Below, in pieces: positions 9,301-18,100 of a stretch of 64,000 nucleotides of DNA. The DNA is taken from contig NZ_LT607409.1 of the NCBI RefSeq assembly GCF_900091505.1, positions 6,138,001-6,202,000 of the forward strand. The letters run 5' to 3'. A program made the translations under genes and the position numbers. The stretch is from Micromonospora chokoriensis. Lineage in GTDB: Bacteria; Actinomycetota; Actinomycetes; Mycobacteriales; Micromonosporaceae. The notes beneath the pieces are model-generated. The model searched no databases. It saw only the letters and a list, made by a program, of their open reading frames with translations, and had not been told where the DNA came from. Numbering within the stretch: position 1 is the stretch's first letter; every line of letters begins with the position of its first letter.

Positions 9301-9350
9301 ACGACCAGCGCACCGGCACTGGCCGGACGACGCCGGCCCCACAACGACAT
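6342..9350 (-). CDS. Large secreted L-type lectin / IPT / fibronectin-III protein with WxL-like C-terminus
   Basis: A 1002-residue exported adhesin-like protein. ATG 9350 is preferred over the GTG at 9356 because GGGGAG sits 5 nt before it. Visible modules are: signal peptide 1-35 (ends ASAA); L-type lectin-like domain about 36-265; DUF11-like segment about 350-475; IPT/TIG domain about 485-580; two FnIII repeats about 590-770 (each with a YxFRVAAxNAxGTG block); a putative Ig (He_PIG) domain about 777-858 with GLTLDPVTGLLSGTP; and a WxL-like domain about 862-1002. In the last, the Trp motif is WVS rather than WxL. Sharing this domain with the 4726-5271 protein suggests both dock to the same wall feature or to the DUF916 protein. 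A carbohydrate-adhesion role is inferred. Confidence 0.85.
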   Translation of the reverse strand: MSLWGRRRPASAGALVVVLIAAMLAFGPLPASAAGSVLFDQPFRNNTANGIGAVAVPGVPVLLGTNAACLTAAGNSTTGPLLSCTTSTDPQGSGKLRLTPATLNREGGVVGAVSVPTSQGIHVTFNTYQYGGTSTGADGLAFVLAAVDPADPRSPSALGQPGGSLGYSAAFNGTSAGLSNGYLGVGLDVFGNFSNSVYQGTGCTNPPYISTTGGRVPGQVVVRGPGRNSVGYCAVNSTAGSTSAPALPLRASTRAASVVPVEVVINTTSSPYTTDTGITTPAGQYRIRFTPVGGQARLLEGMLPVVSPSLYPSPTWLNANGYPRQVAFGWVGSTGSVTDFHEVDNARVVSFNPVPDLNVSQTSAVGPTPQPGDPVTYSITAGVDAGATETAPISVTQTVPAGVVPRAAYGSGWVCGAPSGQTITCTNSNGPFAGGTSLPPITVVATVTGAGVTPTQIQTATVATSSSIDANPGLATGATPVAPATAPTGVTVTPAQSSISGGIPVTVGGSNLTGATAITIGTTAEQQAGTSVLLLPCTSGPAPGCFTVNANGTLAISSMPARSSPGTVTVSVVTRGSAGSANYVYASTPGTPAAPTAVAGVTSATVTWTAPASNGSPITNYLITPIRDGVTQPTLTFDASTTSRTLTGLTAGSSYAFRVAAVNAFGTGAASPASAAVVPYTLPGAPTITSVTAGTTAARLSWTTPANGGSAITGYTVTPYLGGVAQTPQTFTGTATTQTVTGLTGGATYTFRVAAINAAGTGPQSAASASVTVNPAPTLTFAPPPPGKAYDPYQYQLTVNGGTAPFAWSVSAGSLPTGLTLDPVTGLLSGTPTVSGTFPFTVRVTDSFNQSATRPVELVINPLGGLSISVPAISTLGTVTSGATGVSGQLGPVTVTDDRGPFSGNWVSVVSSTSFTTGSGSGGETIPNSSITYASGAALAATGVGTFVPQPGAVLNTPRTAAQWTGQAGGANSATWNPTLWVTLPSGVVVGTYVAVVTHSVI

Positions 9351-9460
9351 GCCCACTCCCCGCTTTCACTTCAGTCCCGATCGGACTATAACCCCCCAAA
9401 CCACCCATATTTTCGGTACGCGGATAACAGCCGGAGACCGCCGTCGCCGCGATGGAAACG

Positions 9461-9497
9461 GACCGACCCCCGTCGGCTCCCGCCGAGGGGGTCGGTC
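9461..9497 (-). terminator. Terminator of the DUF2188 gene
   Basis: An 11-bp stem (GACCGACCCCC with its complement at 9487-9497) encloses a second TCGGC/GCCGA pairing. It lies 25 bp past the stop of the leftward gene. Confidence 0.7.
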
Positions 9498-9522
9498 CGC
9501 GGAGAACGAGGACGAGGGGCGG

Positions 9523-9753
9523 TCAGCCCTCGATGTCCCGGGGGTCACGGCTGCGGGGATAGGTGTTCTTCTCCCCGATCGTGCCGTCCTGCTTCTTGAC
9601 CACGTGTTCGACGCCCCGGTCGGCCGCCATCTCACGGCCCTGGGCCTGCGCGTCGGCCTTCACGTCATGCGTGCTGCTGGCCCGCTCGTTGCCCTCCGGC
9701 TTGTTCTTCCACTGCCCGTCCTCGTGGTACGTGTCGACGTCACCCTTGGCCAT
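9523..9753 (-). CDS. DUF2188-type small protein
   Basis: A 76-residue hydrophilic protein starting at ATG 9753, with GGAGGGAG 6-10 nt upstream. It has the DUF2188 pattern: a YHEDGQWKNKPEGNERASS segment, an alternating polar middle with GREMAADRGVEHVVKKQDGTI, and a basic tail. In other bacteria such proteins are small, soluble, uncharacterised and often stress- or desiccation-associated. It is monocistronic, with its own terminator. Confidence 0.8.
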   Translation of the reverse strand: MAKGDVDTYHEDGQWKNKPEGNERASSTHDVKADAQAQGREMAADRGVEHVVKKQDGTIGEKNTYPRSRDPRDIEG

Positions 9754-9825
9754 GGCCAGCTCCTCCCTGCGTCCGGACTGTTCCCCGAATCAGTGCCCCG
9801 GGACGCACCGGGCAAACCGCCGTCC

Positions 9826-10485
9826 TCACGAGCCGGCCGGGCAGTTGTTGCTCACCCGCCGCAGGATCTGTTCACGCTCGTCGGTGGTGATGCCCGACGG
9901 CTCACCGTCGAAGTAGGTCTCGACCTTCTCCCAGCCGCGCCGCTGCTCGTAGTGCAGGTGCGGGGCACCGGAGTTGCCGGTGCTGCCGAGTTTCCCGATC
10001 TGCTCGCCCTGGGCGACCTTCTGACCGACCTCGACCAGCGGCGGTTCGAGCAGGTGCAGGTACTGCGTCTCCCACGTGCCGCCGTGATCGATCTTCACCC
10101 AGTAACCGCCGCCACGCCCGCGTGGACCCTCCGGGTTCTCCGGGGTACGACCACCGAGCGACCCGTTGACGCCGGCCACGGTGACCGTTCCGGCATAGGA
10201 CGCGAGGACCGGACGCCCCCACGTCTCACCCTCGACGGGAAAGAAGTCGACGTCGTAGTCGTCGTGGCCGGGATAGGTGCTCAGTTGCCAGGTCTCGCCG
10301 CAGGCGACGGGCATCTGGAACAGCGGGCGCGGACCCGCCGGCCGCAGCATCGGCACCACGACCACCGCGACGCCGACGACGGCTGCCACCGCGACGAGCG
10401 CGAGGAGAACGAGGAGAATGCGGCTTCGCGGGCGGCGGTGGGTGCGGGCTCTGGCGGGGCGGCCGGTCGTCACCGGCCCGAGCAT
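9826..10485 (-). CDS. Membrane-anchored M23 family peptidase
   Basis: A 219-residue protein: a basic N-terminus, one transmembrane helix (about residues 22-45, LLVLLALVAVAAVVGVAVVVV) and an extracellular LytM/M23 fold. Metal-site motifs are HDDYDVDF (the H-x3-D motif) and GAPHLHYEQ (HxH). The family cleaves peptidoglycan cross-bridges or acts as a cell-wall hydrolase regulator. The sequence around the second His is intact, so activity is plausible. ATG 10485 has a weak ribosome site; a GTG four codons later is an alternative. It diverges from the phosphotransferase gene, sharing the 135-bp control region with the two palindromes. Confidence 0.85.
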   Translation of the reverse strand: MLGPVTTGRPARARTHRRPRSRILLVLLALVAVAAVVGVAVVVVPMLRPAGPRPLFQMPVACGETWQLSTYPGHDDYDVDFFPVEGETWGRPVLASYAGTVTVAGVNGSLGGRTPENPEGPRGRGGGYWVKIDHGGTWETQYLHLLEPPLVEVGQKVAQGEQIGKLGSTGNSGAPHLHYEQRRGWEKVETYFDGEPSGITTDEREQILRRVSNNCPAGS

Positions 10486-10545
10486 GGCAGACGCCGACAA
10501 CCTCGCGCCTCCGGGTCGCCGCCGGACGAGTCGCCCCGGATCGGA

Positions 10546-10565
10546 TACATTGCAGTCGCATCGTA
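10546..10565. promoter_or_regulatory. Imperfect palindrome, probable TetR operator 1
   Basis: TACATTGCAGTCGCATCGTA shows dyad symmetry (TACnnTGC-agtc-GCAnnGTA) centred at 10555.5. The AGTC core and flanks match the site at 10584-10601. The TetR gene at 13776-14354, in the same gene group, is the likely binder. Confidence 0.5.
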
Positions 10566-10583
10566 AACGAGCTACGGTCGGCA

Positions 10584-10601
10584 GCAATACAGTCGTATTG
10601 C
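10584..10601. promoter_or_regulatory. Palindrome, probable TetR operator 2
   Basis: GCAATAC-AGTC-GTATTGC is a 7-bp perfect inverted repeat with a 4-nt core, 19 bp before the phosphotransferase ATG. Its centre is 37 bp from that of the related site at 10546-10565. Confidence 0.6.
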
Positions 10602-10620
10602 AACGAGAGTGGGCTCCCCG

Positions 10621-13029
10621 ATGCACGTGATCCCGTTGTCCGAGGTGACCAGCGAGATGCTCGACCTGGTCGGCGGTAAGGCCGCTGGGCTGGGCGAGCT
10701 GATCCGGCGCGGCGAACGGGTCCCCGACGGCTTCTGCGTCACCACCGAGGCACACCGGGACGGCGTGATCCCCACCGCTGAGGTCGCCGCCGCGTACGAG
10801 CGGCTCGGAGCGGGCCCGGTCGCCGTGCGCTCCAGCGCCACCGCCGAGGACCTGCCCGACGCGAGCTTCGCTGGACAGCAGGACACGGTGCTCGACGTGA
10901 TCGGCACCACCCAGCTGATCGCCGCCATCGAGAAGTGCTGGGACTCGCTGCACAGCGACCGGGCGACCACCTACCGCGACGCCCACCAGATCGACAGCCG
11001 GCAGGTGCGGATGGCCGTCGTGGTGCAACGCATGATCACGCCCAAGGTCGCCGGGGTGCTCTTCACCGCGAACCCGTTGACCGGTCGTCGCGACGAGATG
11101 GCCGTCGACGCGGCTCCGGGTCTGGGCACGACGGTGGTGGACGGCGCGGCCACCGTGGACCACTACGTCCTCGACGGCGTCACCCGGGACCACACCGGAT
11201 GCCTGACGTCCGCGCACCTGGCCGACCTGCGCGCCACCGGCGAGCGACTCCAGACCCACTTCGGCCGCCCGCAGGACATCGAGTGGGCGATCGACGCGGA
11301 CGACGTCCAGTGGCTCCTCCAGTCCCGACCGATCACCAGCCTGTTCCCACAGCCACCCGCCACCGACAAACCTCTCCCCCGGGTCTACCTGGAGTTCGGT
11401 CACGTCCAGGGCATGCGGCAACCGGTCACCCCGATGGGCATGTCGACCCTGCGGACACAGATCGCCGCCATGCTGGCGTCGCTGGGGGTACGGGTCGAGA
11501 TCGTCGACATCGGTGGCCGCCTCTACGGAGACCTGACCGACCTGGCTCGGGACCGGTCGTCCCGCAAGCGGCTGGTCAAGCTGCTGGCTGTCGACTTCGG
11601 GCCACGCGCCCAGGCGGTGATGCAGCACGTGCTGGCCGATCCCCGCTTCGCCCCGACCAGCGGCGGCGCCACGCGCGACGGAGCGCCGACGGCCGCGTCG
11701 CTACGGACGGCCCGACGCGCGGTGGTGGGCATCCTGCGGGCCCTGGCCCGTCCCGACGCCGCGCGGATCCGGATGTTCGAGGCGATCGAGCAGATGAGGA
11801 CACGATCGGCCGCCCCGGCCGACCTGACTTCCGCCGCCGACCGGCTGCGCTTCGTGCAGGCACGGGACGCCGACGCCGACGACACCGCGGACGCGATCAT
11901 GTGGCCGATCGTCGCGGGGATGCTCGCCGCCGCGCTGCCGGCCACGCTGCTCAAAGGCCTGGCCGGCCCGGACGAGATCCACACCGTGCTGGGCGGCATG
12001 CCGCACAACGTCACCATCGAGATGGACCTGGCCCTGTGGCGGCTCGCCCAGAGCGCGGGCGACCACCGGCAACTCCTCCTCGACACCCCGCCGGCCGAGT
12101 TGGCCGCCCGCCACCTGCGTGGAACCCTCCCCGACATCGGCATGACCGCCTTCCTCGACGCCTACGGTCACCGGGGCGTCGCCGAGGTCGACCTCGGCGT
12201 ACCACGCTGGGAGGAAGATCCCACTCCGGTCTTCGCGGCGGTCGCGAACTACCTCCGGGTCACCGACCCCCAGCAGGGCCCCGACCGACGGTTCCAACGG
12301 GCCGCCTCCGCAGCGGAGACAGCTCTGCGGGAGCTGAGCCGGCGAGCCCGCCGCCGACGGCCGGTGCGGGGCACCGTCGCCGCCTTCCTGCTGCGCCGGG
12401 CACGGTCCCTGGCGGGCCTGCGCGAGGCCGGCAAGTTCGCCGGGCTCCACCCCCTGCGCGAGACCCGCCGTCAGCTCCTGCTCATCGGGGCCGACCTGCG
12501 CGACTCCGGGTTGCTGGACCAGCCCGACGACATCATGTTCCTGACTCTCGACGAGGTGCACGAGGCCGTACACCAGGGGGTTGATCCGCGGGCCACAGTC
12601 ACCGCCCGACGGGCCGTGCACCGGCGGGAACTACGGCGCGTGGCGGTGCCCGTCGCGCTGCTCTCCGACGGCACGGACGTCGAGGCTGTCCTGCCGACGG
12701 TGCCCACCGGCGACGGAACGCTGACCGGCGTGGGCGCGTCGGCGGGCCGGGTGACCGGCCCCGCCCGGGTCGTCCACGACCCCCGCACCGCCCACATCGA
12801 ACCCGGCGACGTCCTGGTGGCCGCGACCACCGACCCCGGCTGGACGCCGCTGTTCCTCACCGCCGCGGCGCTGGTCACCGAGACCGGCGCGATCATGGCG
12901 CACGGCCCGACGGTGGCCCGTGAGTACGGCATCCCCGCCGTCATCTGCGTCCCCGACGTCACCCGGACGATCCGCACGGGGCAGGTCGTCACCGTGGACG
13001 GCGCCGCCGGCACCGTCACGCTCCACTGA
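10621..13029 (+). CDS. PEP-synthase/rifampin-phosphotransferase-like enzyme
   Basis: An 802-residue three-part enzyme. The N-terminal ATP-grasp/PEP-binding domain (about 1-310) has GGKAAGLGEL, AVRSSATAEDLPDASFAGQQ and GVLFTANPLTGRRDEM. The middle (about 320-690) begins GHVQGMRQPVTPMGMS, as in antibiotic phosphotransferases. The C-terminal swivelling domain (about 710-802) carries the phospho-acceptor His761 in AIMAHGPTVAREYGIPAV. Rifampin phosphotransferases (about 865 residues) use this chain to phosphorylate rifamycins; this member is shorter and I see no rifamycin-associated element upstream, so another substrate is possible. ATG 10621 is preferred to GTG 10609, which abuts the GAGAG site. 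It is followed by a membrane-protein gene after 28 bp. Confidence 0.85.
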   Translation: MHVIPLSEVTSEMLDLVGGKAAGLGELIRRGERVPDGFCVTTEAHRDGVIPTAEVAAAYERLGAGPVAVRSSATAEDLPDASFAGQQDTVLDVIGTTQLIAAIEKCWDSLHSDRATTYRDAHQIDSRQVRMAVVVQRMITPKVAGVLFTANPLTGRRDEMAVDAAPGLGTTVVDGAATVDHYVLDGVTRDHTGCLTSAHLADLRATGERLQTHFGRPQDIEWAIDADDVQWLLQSRPITSLFPQPPATDKPLPRVYLEFGHVQGMRQPVTPMGMSTLRTQIAAMLASLGVRVEIVDIGGRLYGDLTDLARDRSSRKRLVKLLAVDFGPRAQAVMQHVLADPRFAPTSGGATRDGAPTAASLRTARRAVVGILRALARPDAARIRMFEAIEQMRTRSAAPADLTSAADRLRFVQARDADADDTADAIMWPIVAGMLAAALPATLLKGLAGPDEIHTVLGGMPHNVTIEMDLALWRLAQSAGDHRQLLLDTPPAELAARHLRGTLPDIGMTAFLDAYGHRGVAEVDLGVPRWEEDPTPVFAAVANYLRVTDPQQGPDRRFQRAASAAETALRELSRRARRRRPVRGTVAAFLLRRARSLAGLREAGKFAGLHPLRETRRQLLLIGADLRDSGLLDQPDDIMFLTLDEVHEAVHQGVDPRATVTARRAVHRRELRRVAVPVALLSDGTDVEAVLPTVPTGDGTLTGVGASAGRVTGPARVVHDPRTAHIEPGDVLVAATTDPGWTPLFLTAAALVTETGAIMAHGPTVAREYGIPAVICVPDVTRTIRTGQVVTVDGAAGTVTLH

Positions 13030-13057
13030 CCACCGACAGCTACCGAGAAGGACGACC

Positions 13058-13723
13058 ATGAGCGACACGAACGCCCCGACCAGGGCGCGGGTGGGCCCCC
13101 TGCTGCGCCGCGCGGCGCAGGCCGAGGCCGCGACGTGGCGCAGCCTGTACGTGTGGGCGCGACGCCGCCCGCTGCCGCTGGCTCCCGGCGACGAGCCGTT
13201 CGGCTACCTCGGCGTGGTCAAGCCGATCCTGGGCATCTTCATCGGCCTGTCGGCCGTGGAGATCCCGATCTTCGATGTCGTCGTCACCCACGTGGTGCCC
13301 TGGCGGCCCGCCCGGTGGATCGTGCTCGGCCTCGGCATCTGGGGTCTGCTCTGGATGATCGGCCTGTACGCCAGCATGACCATCCATCCCCACGTCGTCG
13401 GCGACAAGGGCCTGCGGGTCCGGCTCAGTTCCGGCATCGACGTCTTCGTCCCGTGGGCGGACGTCGAGGCGCTGCGCAAGCGTTACCGCTCGCTGCCGTC
13501 GAGCCGGTCGGTGCAGGTCGAGCAGGAGGGCGACCGGCGGGTGGTGTCCATCTCGGTCGGCAGCCAGACGAGCATCGACGTCCTGCTACGCCGGCCGATG
13601 ACCTTCGACCTGCCGAGGGGTGGGTCGGTGCCGACGAACGAGCTGCGACTCTACGCCGACGACCCCGACGGCCTCCTGCGCAGCGCCCGGGGCACCCCCA
13701 CGGGCAGCACCGTCAGCCGGTAA
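13058..13723 (+). CDS. Two-helix membrane protein in the phosphotransferase operon
   Basis: A 221-residue protein starting at ATG 13058 (GAGAAGGAC upstream). Two transmembrane helices lie at about 52-79 and 87-110, with a basic N-terminal region before them and a PH-like, mostly beta cytoplasmic C-terminal half (RLSSGIDVFVPWADVEALRKRY). I do not recognise a named family. It lies 28 bp after the phosphotransferase-like gene and 52 bp before the TetR gene, so the three are probably co-transcribed. Confidence 0.75.
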   Translation: MSDTNAPTRARVGPLLRRAAQAEAATWRSLYVWARRRPLPLAPGDEPFGYLGVVKPILGIFIGLSAVEIPIFDVVVTHVVPWRPARWIVLGLGIWGLLWMIGLYASMTIHPHVVGDKGLRVRLSSGIDVFVPWADVEALRKRYRSLPSSRSVQVEQEGDRRVVSISVGSQTSIDVLLRRPMTFDLPRGGSVPTNELRLYADDPDGLLRSARGTPTGSTVSR

Positions 13724-13775
13724 CCGCCGCCGCCTGCGGGGTGTCCGGGTCACCCACTCTGAAACGATCGAGGCC

Positions 13776-14354
13776 ATGCCCAAGAAGGTCGATCACCAGG
13801 AGCGACGCACCCTCATCGCGGACGCGTTGATGCGGGTCGCCGCGGACCAGGGGCTGGAGGCCGTCAGCCTCCGACACGTGGCCGCCGCGGCCGGTGTGTC
13901 CGCCGGGATGGTCCAGCACTACTTCCGGACCAAGGACGAGATGATGGCGTTCGCGTTGAGCGTCGTACGCGAGCGCAGCCAGGTCCGGGTCACCGAGGCG
14001 GTTGCCCGGCTGGGCGAGGACCCGCCGCCTCGACTGCTGCTGCGGACCCTGCTCGCCGCCCTGCTGCCCCTCGACGAGCACACCCGCGACGACGGGCGGG
14101 TGGCGCTCGCGTTCCTCGCGTACACGGCGGTGCGGCCGGCCGCCGCGACCGGCCTCCGGGAGGGCACCCGGCAGCTCACCGAGTTCGTCGCCGGCATCCT
14201 GCCCGCCGGCCGGGGCGACGCCGCCGCGGCCGGCCTGCTGGCGCTGATGGAGGGGCTGGGTGTCTACCTGCTCGGCGGGCAGTACACCGCCGAGCAGGCG
14301 CTGGGCGCGCTCGACGCCCACCTGGACCTGCTCTTCGGCTCGACGCCCACCTGA
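13776..14354 (+). CDS. TetR/AcrR family transcriptional regulator
   Basis: A 192-residue regulator. The N-terminal helix-turn-helix (about residues 10-55) has LIADALMRVAADQG, then VSLRHVAAAAGVSAGMVQHYFRTKDEM, the standard TetR recognition region. The rest is an all-helical ligand-binding domain of the TetR_C_6/BetI type. Its place at the end of the phosphotransferase operon and the twin AGTC-centred palindromes before that operon suggest local autoregulation. The ligand is unknown. Confidence 0.9.
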   Translation: MPKKVDHQERRTLIADALMRVAADQGLEAVSLRHVAAAAGVSAGMVQHYFRTKDEMMAFALSVVRERSQVRVTEAVARLGEDPPPRLLLRTLLAALLPLDEHTRDDGRVALAFLAYTAVRPAAATGLREGTRQLTEFVAGILPAGRGDAAAAGLLALMEGLGVYLLGGQYTAEQALGALDAHLDLLFGSTPT

Positions 14355-14463
14355 GCGGACGTGGTCGTACCGCGCCTCAGCAGCGCGGGCCGGGTCGACG
14401 AGGATTGTGCGATGCCGTCGGGCGTGGCACTCTGCGGACTCGGTACCGGGAGGGCGGGTGCAG

Positions 14464-15111
14464 ATGTTGACCATCGACGGCATGTCGGTCGGCTACAGCC
14501 AGGACCGGACCGTCCTGCGGGACGTGTCGGTGACGGTGCGCCCCGGCCGGATCCTGGCGCTGACCGGTTCGTCCGGCGCCGGCAAGAGCACCCTGCTGCA
14601 CGCGATGGCCGGGCTGCTGCGCCCACGCCACGGGGAGGTACGCGTCGACGGGCAGCCGCTGCGCGATCGTGACCACGCGGTCGCGCACCGAATCGTCCTC
14701 GTCCCGCAGGACAACGGTCTGTCCCCGATCCTCACCGCCGCCGAGAACCTTCAGGTGGCGCTCGTGGCCGACGGCGTGACACCACCCGAGGCCCGTCGGC
14801 AGACCACGGCGATGCTGGATCGGCTGGGCCTCGCCGGCCAGGCCGACCAACTCGTCGAAGAGCTGTCCGGTGGCCAACAGCAGCGGACCGCGGTCGCCCG
14901 CGGCCTGGCCCTGCGCGCAGGCGTGTTGCTGGCCGACGAGGTGACCAGCGAGTTGGACGCGGGCAACCGGCAGCGCGTTCTGGACCTGCTGCACGACGAG
15001 GCGCGGCGGGGCGCGGCCGTCGTGTTCGCCACCCACGACCCGGAGGTGGCCGCCGCCTGCGAAGCGGAGCTGCACCTCGTCGAGGGCCGGGCGGAGGTCC
15101 TGCGCGACTGA
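14464..15111 (+). CDS. ABC transporter ATP-binding protein (MacB/LolD type)
   Basis: A 215-residue ATPase: Walker A GSSGAGKST, Q-loop VPQDN, canonical signature LSGGQQQRTAVARGL, Walker B VLLADEVTSELD and switch His in ATHD. ATG 14464 follows GGAGGG with suitable spacing; the GTG two codons earlier is too close. It precedes an FtsX-type permease and a second ATPase, forming one exporter locus. MacB/LolD-type systems move lipoproteins, peptides or antibiotics, or send envelope signals; the substrate is not shown. Confidence 0.92.
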   Translation: MLTIDGMSVGYSQDRTVLRDVSVTVRPGRILALTGSSGAGKSTLLHAMAGLLRPRHGEVRVDGQPLRDRDHAVAHRIVLVPQDNGLSPILTAAENLQVALVADGVTPPEARRQTTAMLDRLGLAGQADQLVEELSGGQQQRTAVARGLALRAGVLLADEVTSELDAGNRQRVLDLLHDEARRGAAVVFATHDPEVAAACEAELHLVEGRAEVLRD

Positions 15112-15190
15112 GGGATCCGGACGACCGACAGGTTCCGGTCCGTTCGCACGGGGCGGCGGGGCATCAGCCCGGTCGATACCCTCGGCATCA

Positions 15191-18100
15191 ATGCTGACCG
15201 TCATCTGGGGCGCGATCGCGGCCCGCCGGGCGCAAGCCCTGGCGGTGCTCCTGCTCACCGTGCTCGCCAGCGCCGCCGCCGCGGCCGCGCCGAGCTATGT
15301 CGCCGCCGCCGGCCAGGCCCTGGCCCGCTACGAGGCGTCCAGGGCGACGCCGAACGAGCTTCGCCTGCGACTGGCCGACCCCGTCGAATATCCGGGGATG
15401 CCCGCCGACCCCGCGCGGACCCCGTTCGCCGACCGGGTGCGGCAGCTGACGCCGGCCGGGTTCGAGGTCGTCCTGGGTGCGCAGAGCACCGACGTCGCCG
15501 CCGGCCGTGCCGGAACGGTGACCTCGACGCTGGTCTTCCGCGCGGGGGTCTGCGAGCGGGTCACCGTGTCCGGCGCCTGCCCCCGGGCCACCACCCGGGG
15601 GCAGGCGCCCGAGGTCATGGTCAGCACGCAGACCGCCGCGCGGCTCGGTGTCGCCGTCGGTGACCGGTTCACCTTCGGCGTGGTGCCGGTGCGGGTGGCC
15701 GGCGTCTACCAACCGCTGGACGTGACCGATCCGTTCTGGCTGGGCGCGGAGTACATTCGTCCGGCTGCGGCGGGCCCGTCCGGCATTCCGGCCGTGGGCA
15801 GCGCGGAGGACGCCATCTTCACCGCTGAGGCCGCGCCCCTGACCGACGACAACGCGATCCTGCACCGGTCGACCGCCGACCTCTACGTCACCGGGCACCT
15901 GCTCGACACCCGTTCCGAATCGGACCTGCGTGATGCTGTCGCGGTGGTGACGCGGGACGGCACCCGCGCGGGCCTCGGGGGCGGCAGCAGCCTGCCCCTC
16001 CTCCTCGACCGGGTGGCCCTGCAACGTGGCCAGTTGGCCGACGGCGTGACGCTGGGCGCGGGGCTGCTCGTCCTGCTCTGTTGGCTGGTCCTGTTCGTCG
16101 CGGTCAGCTCGGCCGCGGATCAGCGTCGACCGGAGCAGGGCCTGCTCCTGCTCCGCGGGGTGCAGCGCCGACGGCTGTGGGCGCTGGCGATCGGCGAGCA
16201 CGCCGTACCCGTGCTGATCGCGATCCCCCTCGGCTGCCTGGGCGGCGTCGCCGCCGCCACCCTGCTCGCCGCCCACACCCTTCCGGCCCGTGCCGACGTC
16301 GCAGTCGACGCCACAGTGATCGGCTTCGCCGCCGTCGGCGCGGTCGGCGCGCTCGCCGCGGTGCTGCTTGCCCAGCTTCGGATGTTGTCCGGCTCGGTCG
16401 TCGACCTGCTGCGTCGGGTTCCGGCACGGACCCGCGGCTGGCGGGCGACCATCGGTGACGTCGTCGTGGTGTCCGTCGCCGTGGCCGCCGTGGTGCAGTT
16501 GCGCTCCGGCGGTTCGCCCAGCGGACTGGCCCTGGTGGCACCGGTAGCCGGGGCGCTCGCCGCCGGTGTGCTGCTGGCCCGGGTCGCGATGATCATCGGC
16601 GCGGCGACGGGCGCGGCGCTGCTGACGCGCGGGCGGACAGCCACCGGTCTCGCCCTGGTGCAGGTGGCCCGACAACCCCGGTTCCGGCCCCTGATCGCGC
16701 TTCTCACAGTGGTCGTCGCGATGCTCGCCTTCACCGCCGCGACGAGCGAGGTCGCGTCGGCCGCCTACACCGACCGGGCAGTTGTCGAGGTCGGCGCGCC
16801 GCGCGTGGTCCAGGTCGACGCGACGTCCCGCTCGCACCTGTTGAAGGCCGTGCGGACGGCCGATCCCGACGGGCGCTTCGCGATGGCCGCAGTGGTGACC
16901 AGCGTGTCCTCCGCGGCCGGCACACCGCTACTCGCGGTGGACTCCGACCGGCTGGCGACGGTGGCCGCGTGGCATCCGTCCTACGGCGTGTCCCTGACGG
17001 ACGTCGCACGGAAGATCCGCCCGGCCGCGCCCGGGGAGCCGGTGTACTTCCGGGGGCAGCTGCTCGACATGGTCCTCTCCGCCACCTTCGACGCCGAGGC
17101 CTTCGCCGGGAACAAGGTTCGCCTCACGGTCACGGTGGCCAGTGCCAACGGCACCCGGGTGGTCGCCTCCCTCAAGGACGTCGAGCCCGACCGAAAGACC
17201 TACTCGTTCCAGGTGCCCGAGTGCGCGCAGGAATGCCGCCTGACCAAGATCGAGATCGTCGCTCCGGTGGTCTCCCGCCAACTGGAGGTCCGCTTCGAGG
17301 AGTTACGCGGCAGCGACGAGGACGGCGGACGCGAGATGGTGGTGCTGACCGGCGCGCAGTTCGCCGACCTGACGCGGTGGCGGCTGTCGGACACGAGCAC
17401 CACCCGCGCGAGCGCGACGACCGCGGCGTTGGTCCTCACCGTGGACGAGAACCGGCGGGCGACGCCGGCCGCCATCAGTGTCGTCGACGCGCCGTTTCCG
17501 CTCCCGGCCTACCTGAGCGGATCTCCAGAAACCCGGCTCGGCGCGGCCTACCCGCACGACGGCGTCGACGGCACACCGAGTACGGCATCCGTCCAGGGGC
17601 TGGCCGATCGGCTGCCGCGACTTGGTGGCAGCGGTCTGGTCGTCGACCTGGAGTACGCGGACCGCCTCGCCGTCGCCCGCCAGAACGGCAGCGAGGAGGT
17701 CTGGTTGACCTCGTCGGCTCCCGCCGACGTCCTCGACCGACTTCGCGCCCAGGGCCTGGTCATCACGGCCGATCGGACGACCGCCACCGTGCGACAGGAG
17801 TTCGACCGGCAGGGTGCCGCGCTGGCAGTGCGCTTCAACCTGTTCGCCGCGCTGGCCGGGGTGCTGATCGGGGCGGCCGGCCTGGTCGCGATGGCGGCGG
17901 CCGAGCAGCGTACCCGGGTGGCCATGTTGGTGGCGTTGCGCCGGCAGGGGCTGCCGCCACGAGCGGTGCGCGGGGGTTACGGGTGGCCGGTCGCCGTCGC
18001 CGCCGTGTCGGGCGGCCTCGTCACAGTGCTGATCTGGCTGCTCACCCGGAGCGGGCAGCGCCTGTTCAGTGACGGCCGCTCACCGGTCCCGTTGCCCGAC

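Noticed and set aside
6184..9408. A minus-strand open frame of over 1000 codons overlapping the lectin gene in another frame
   Set aside because: It is rich in Arg, His, Pro and Gly with no domain, and mirrors the high-GC third-position pattern of the real gene in a shifted frame.
10546..10620. Rifamycin-associated element before the phosphotransferase gene
   Set aside because: The dyads present have AT-rich arms and an AGTC core; the GC-rich 19-bp rifamycin element is not found.
9826..11628. A 600-codon M23 peptidase reaching across the promoter into the phosphotransferase gene
   Set aside because: Only the last 219 codons carry the membrane helix and peptidase motifs; the rest is an antisense shadow of the phosphotransferase gene.
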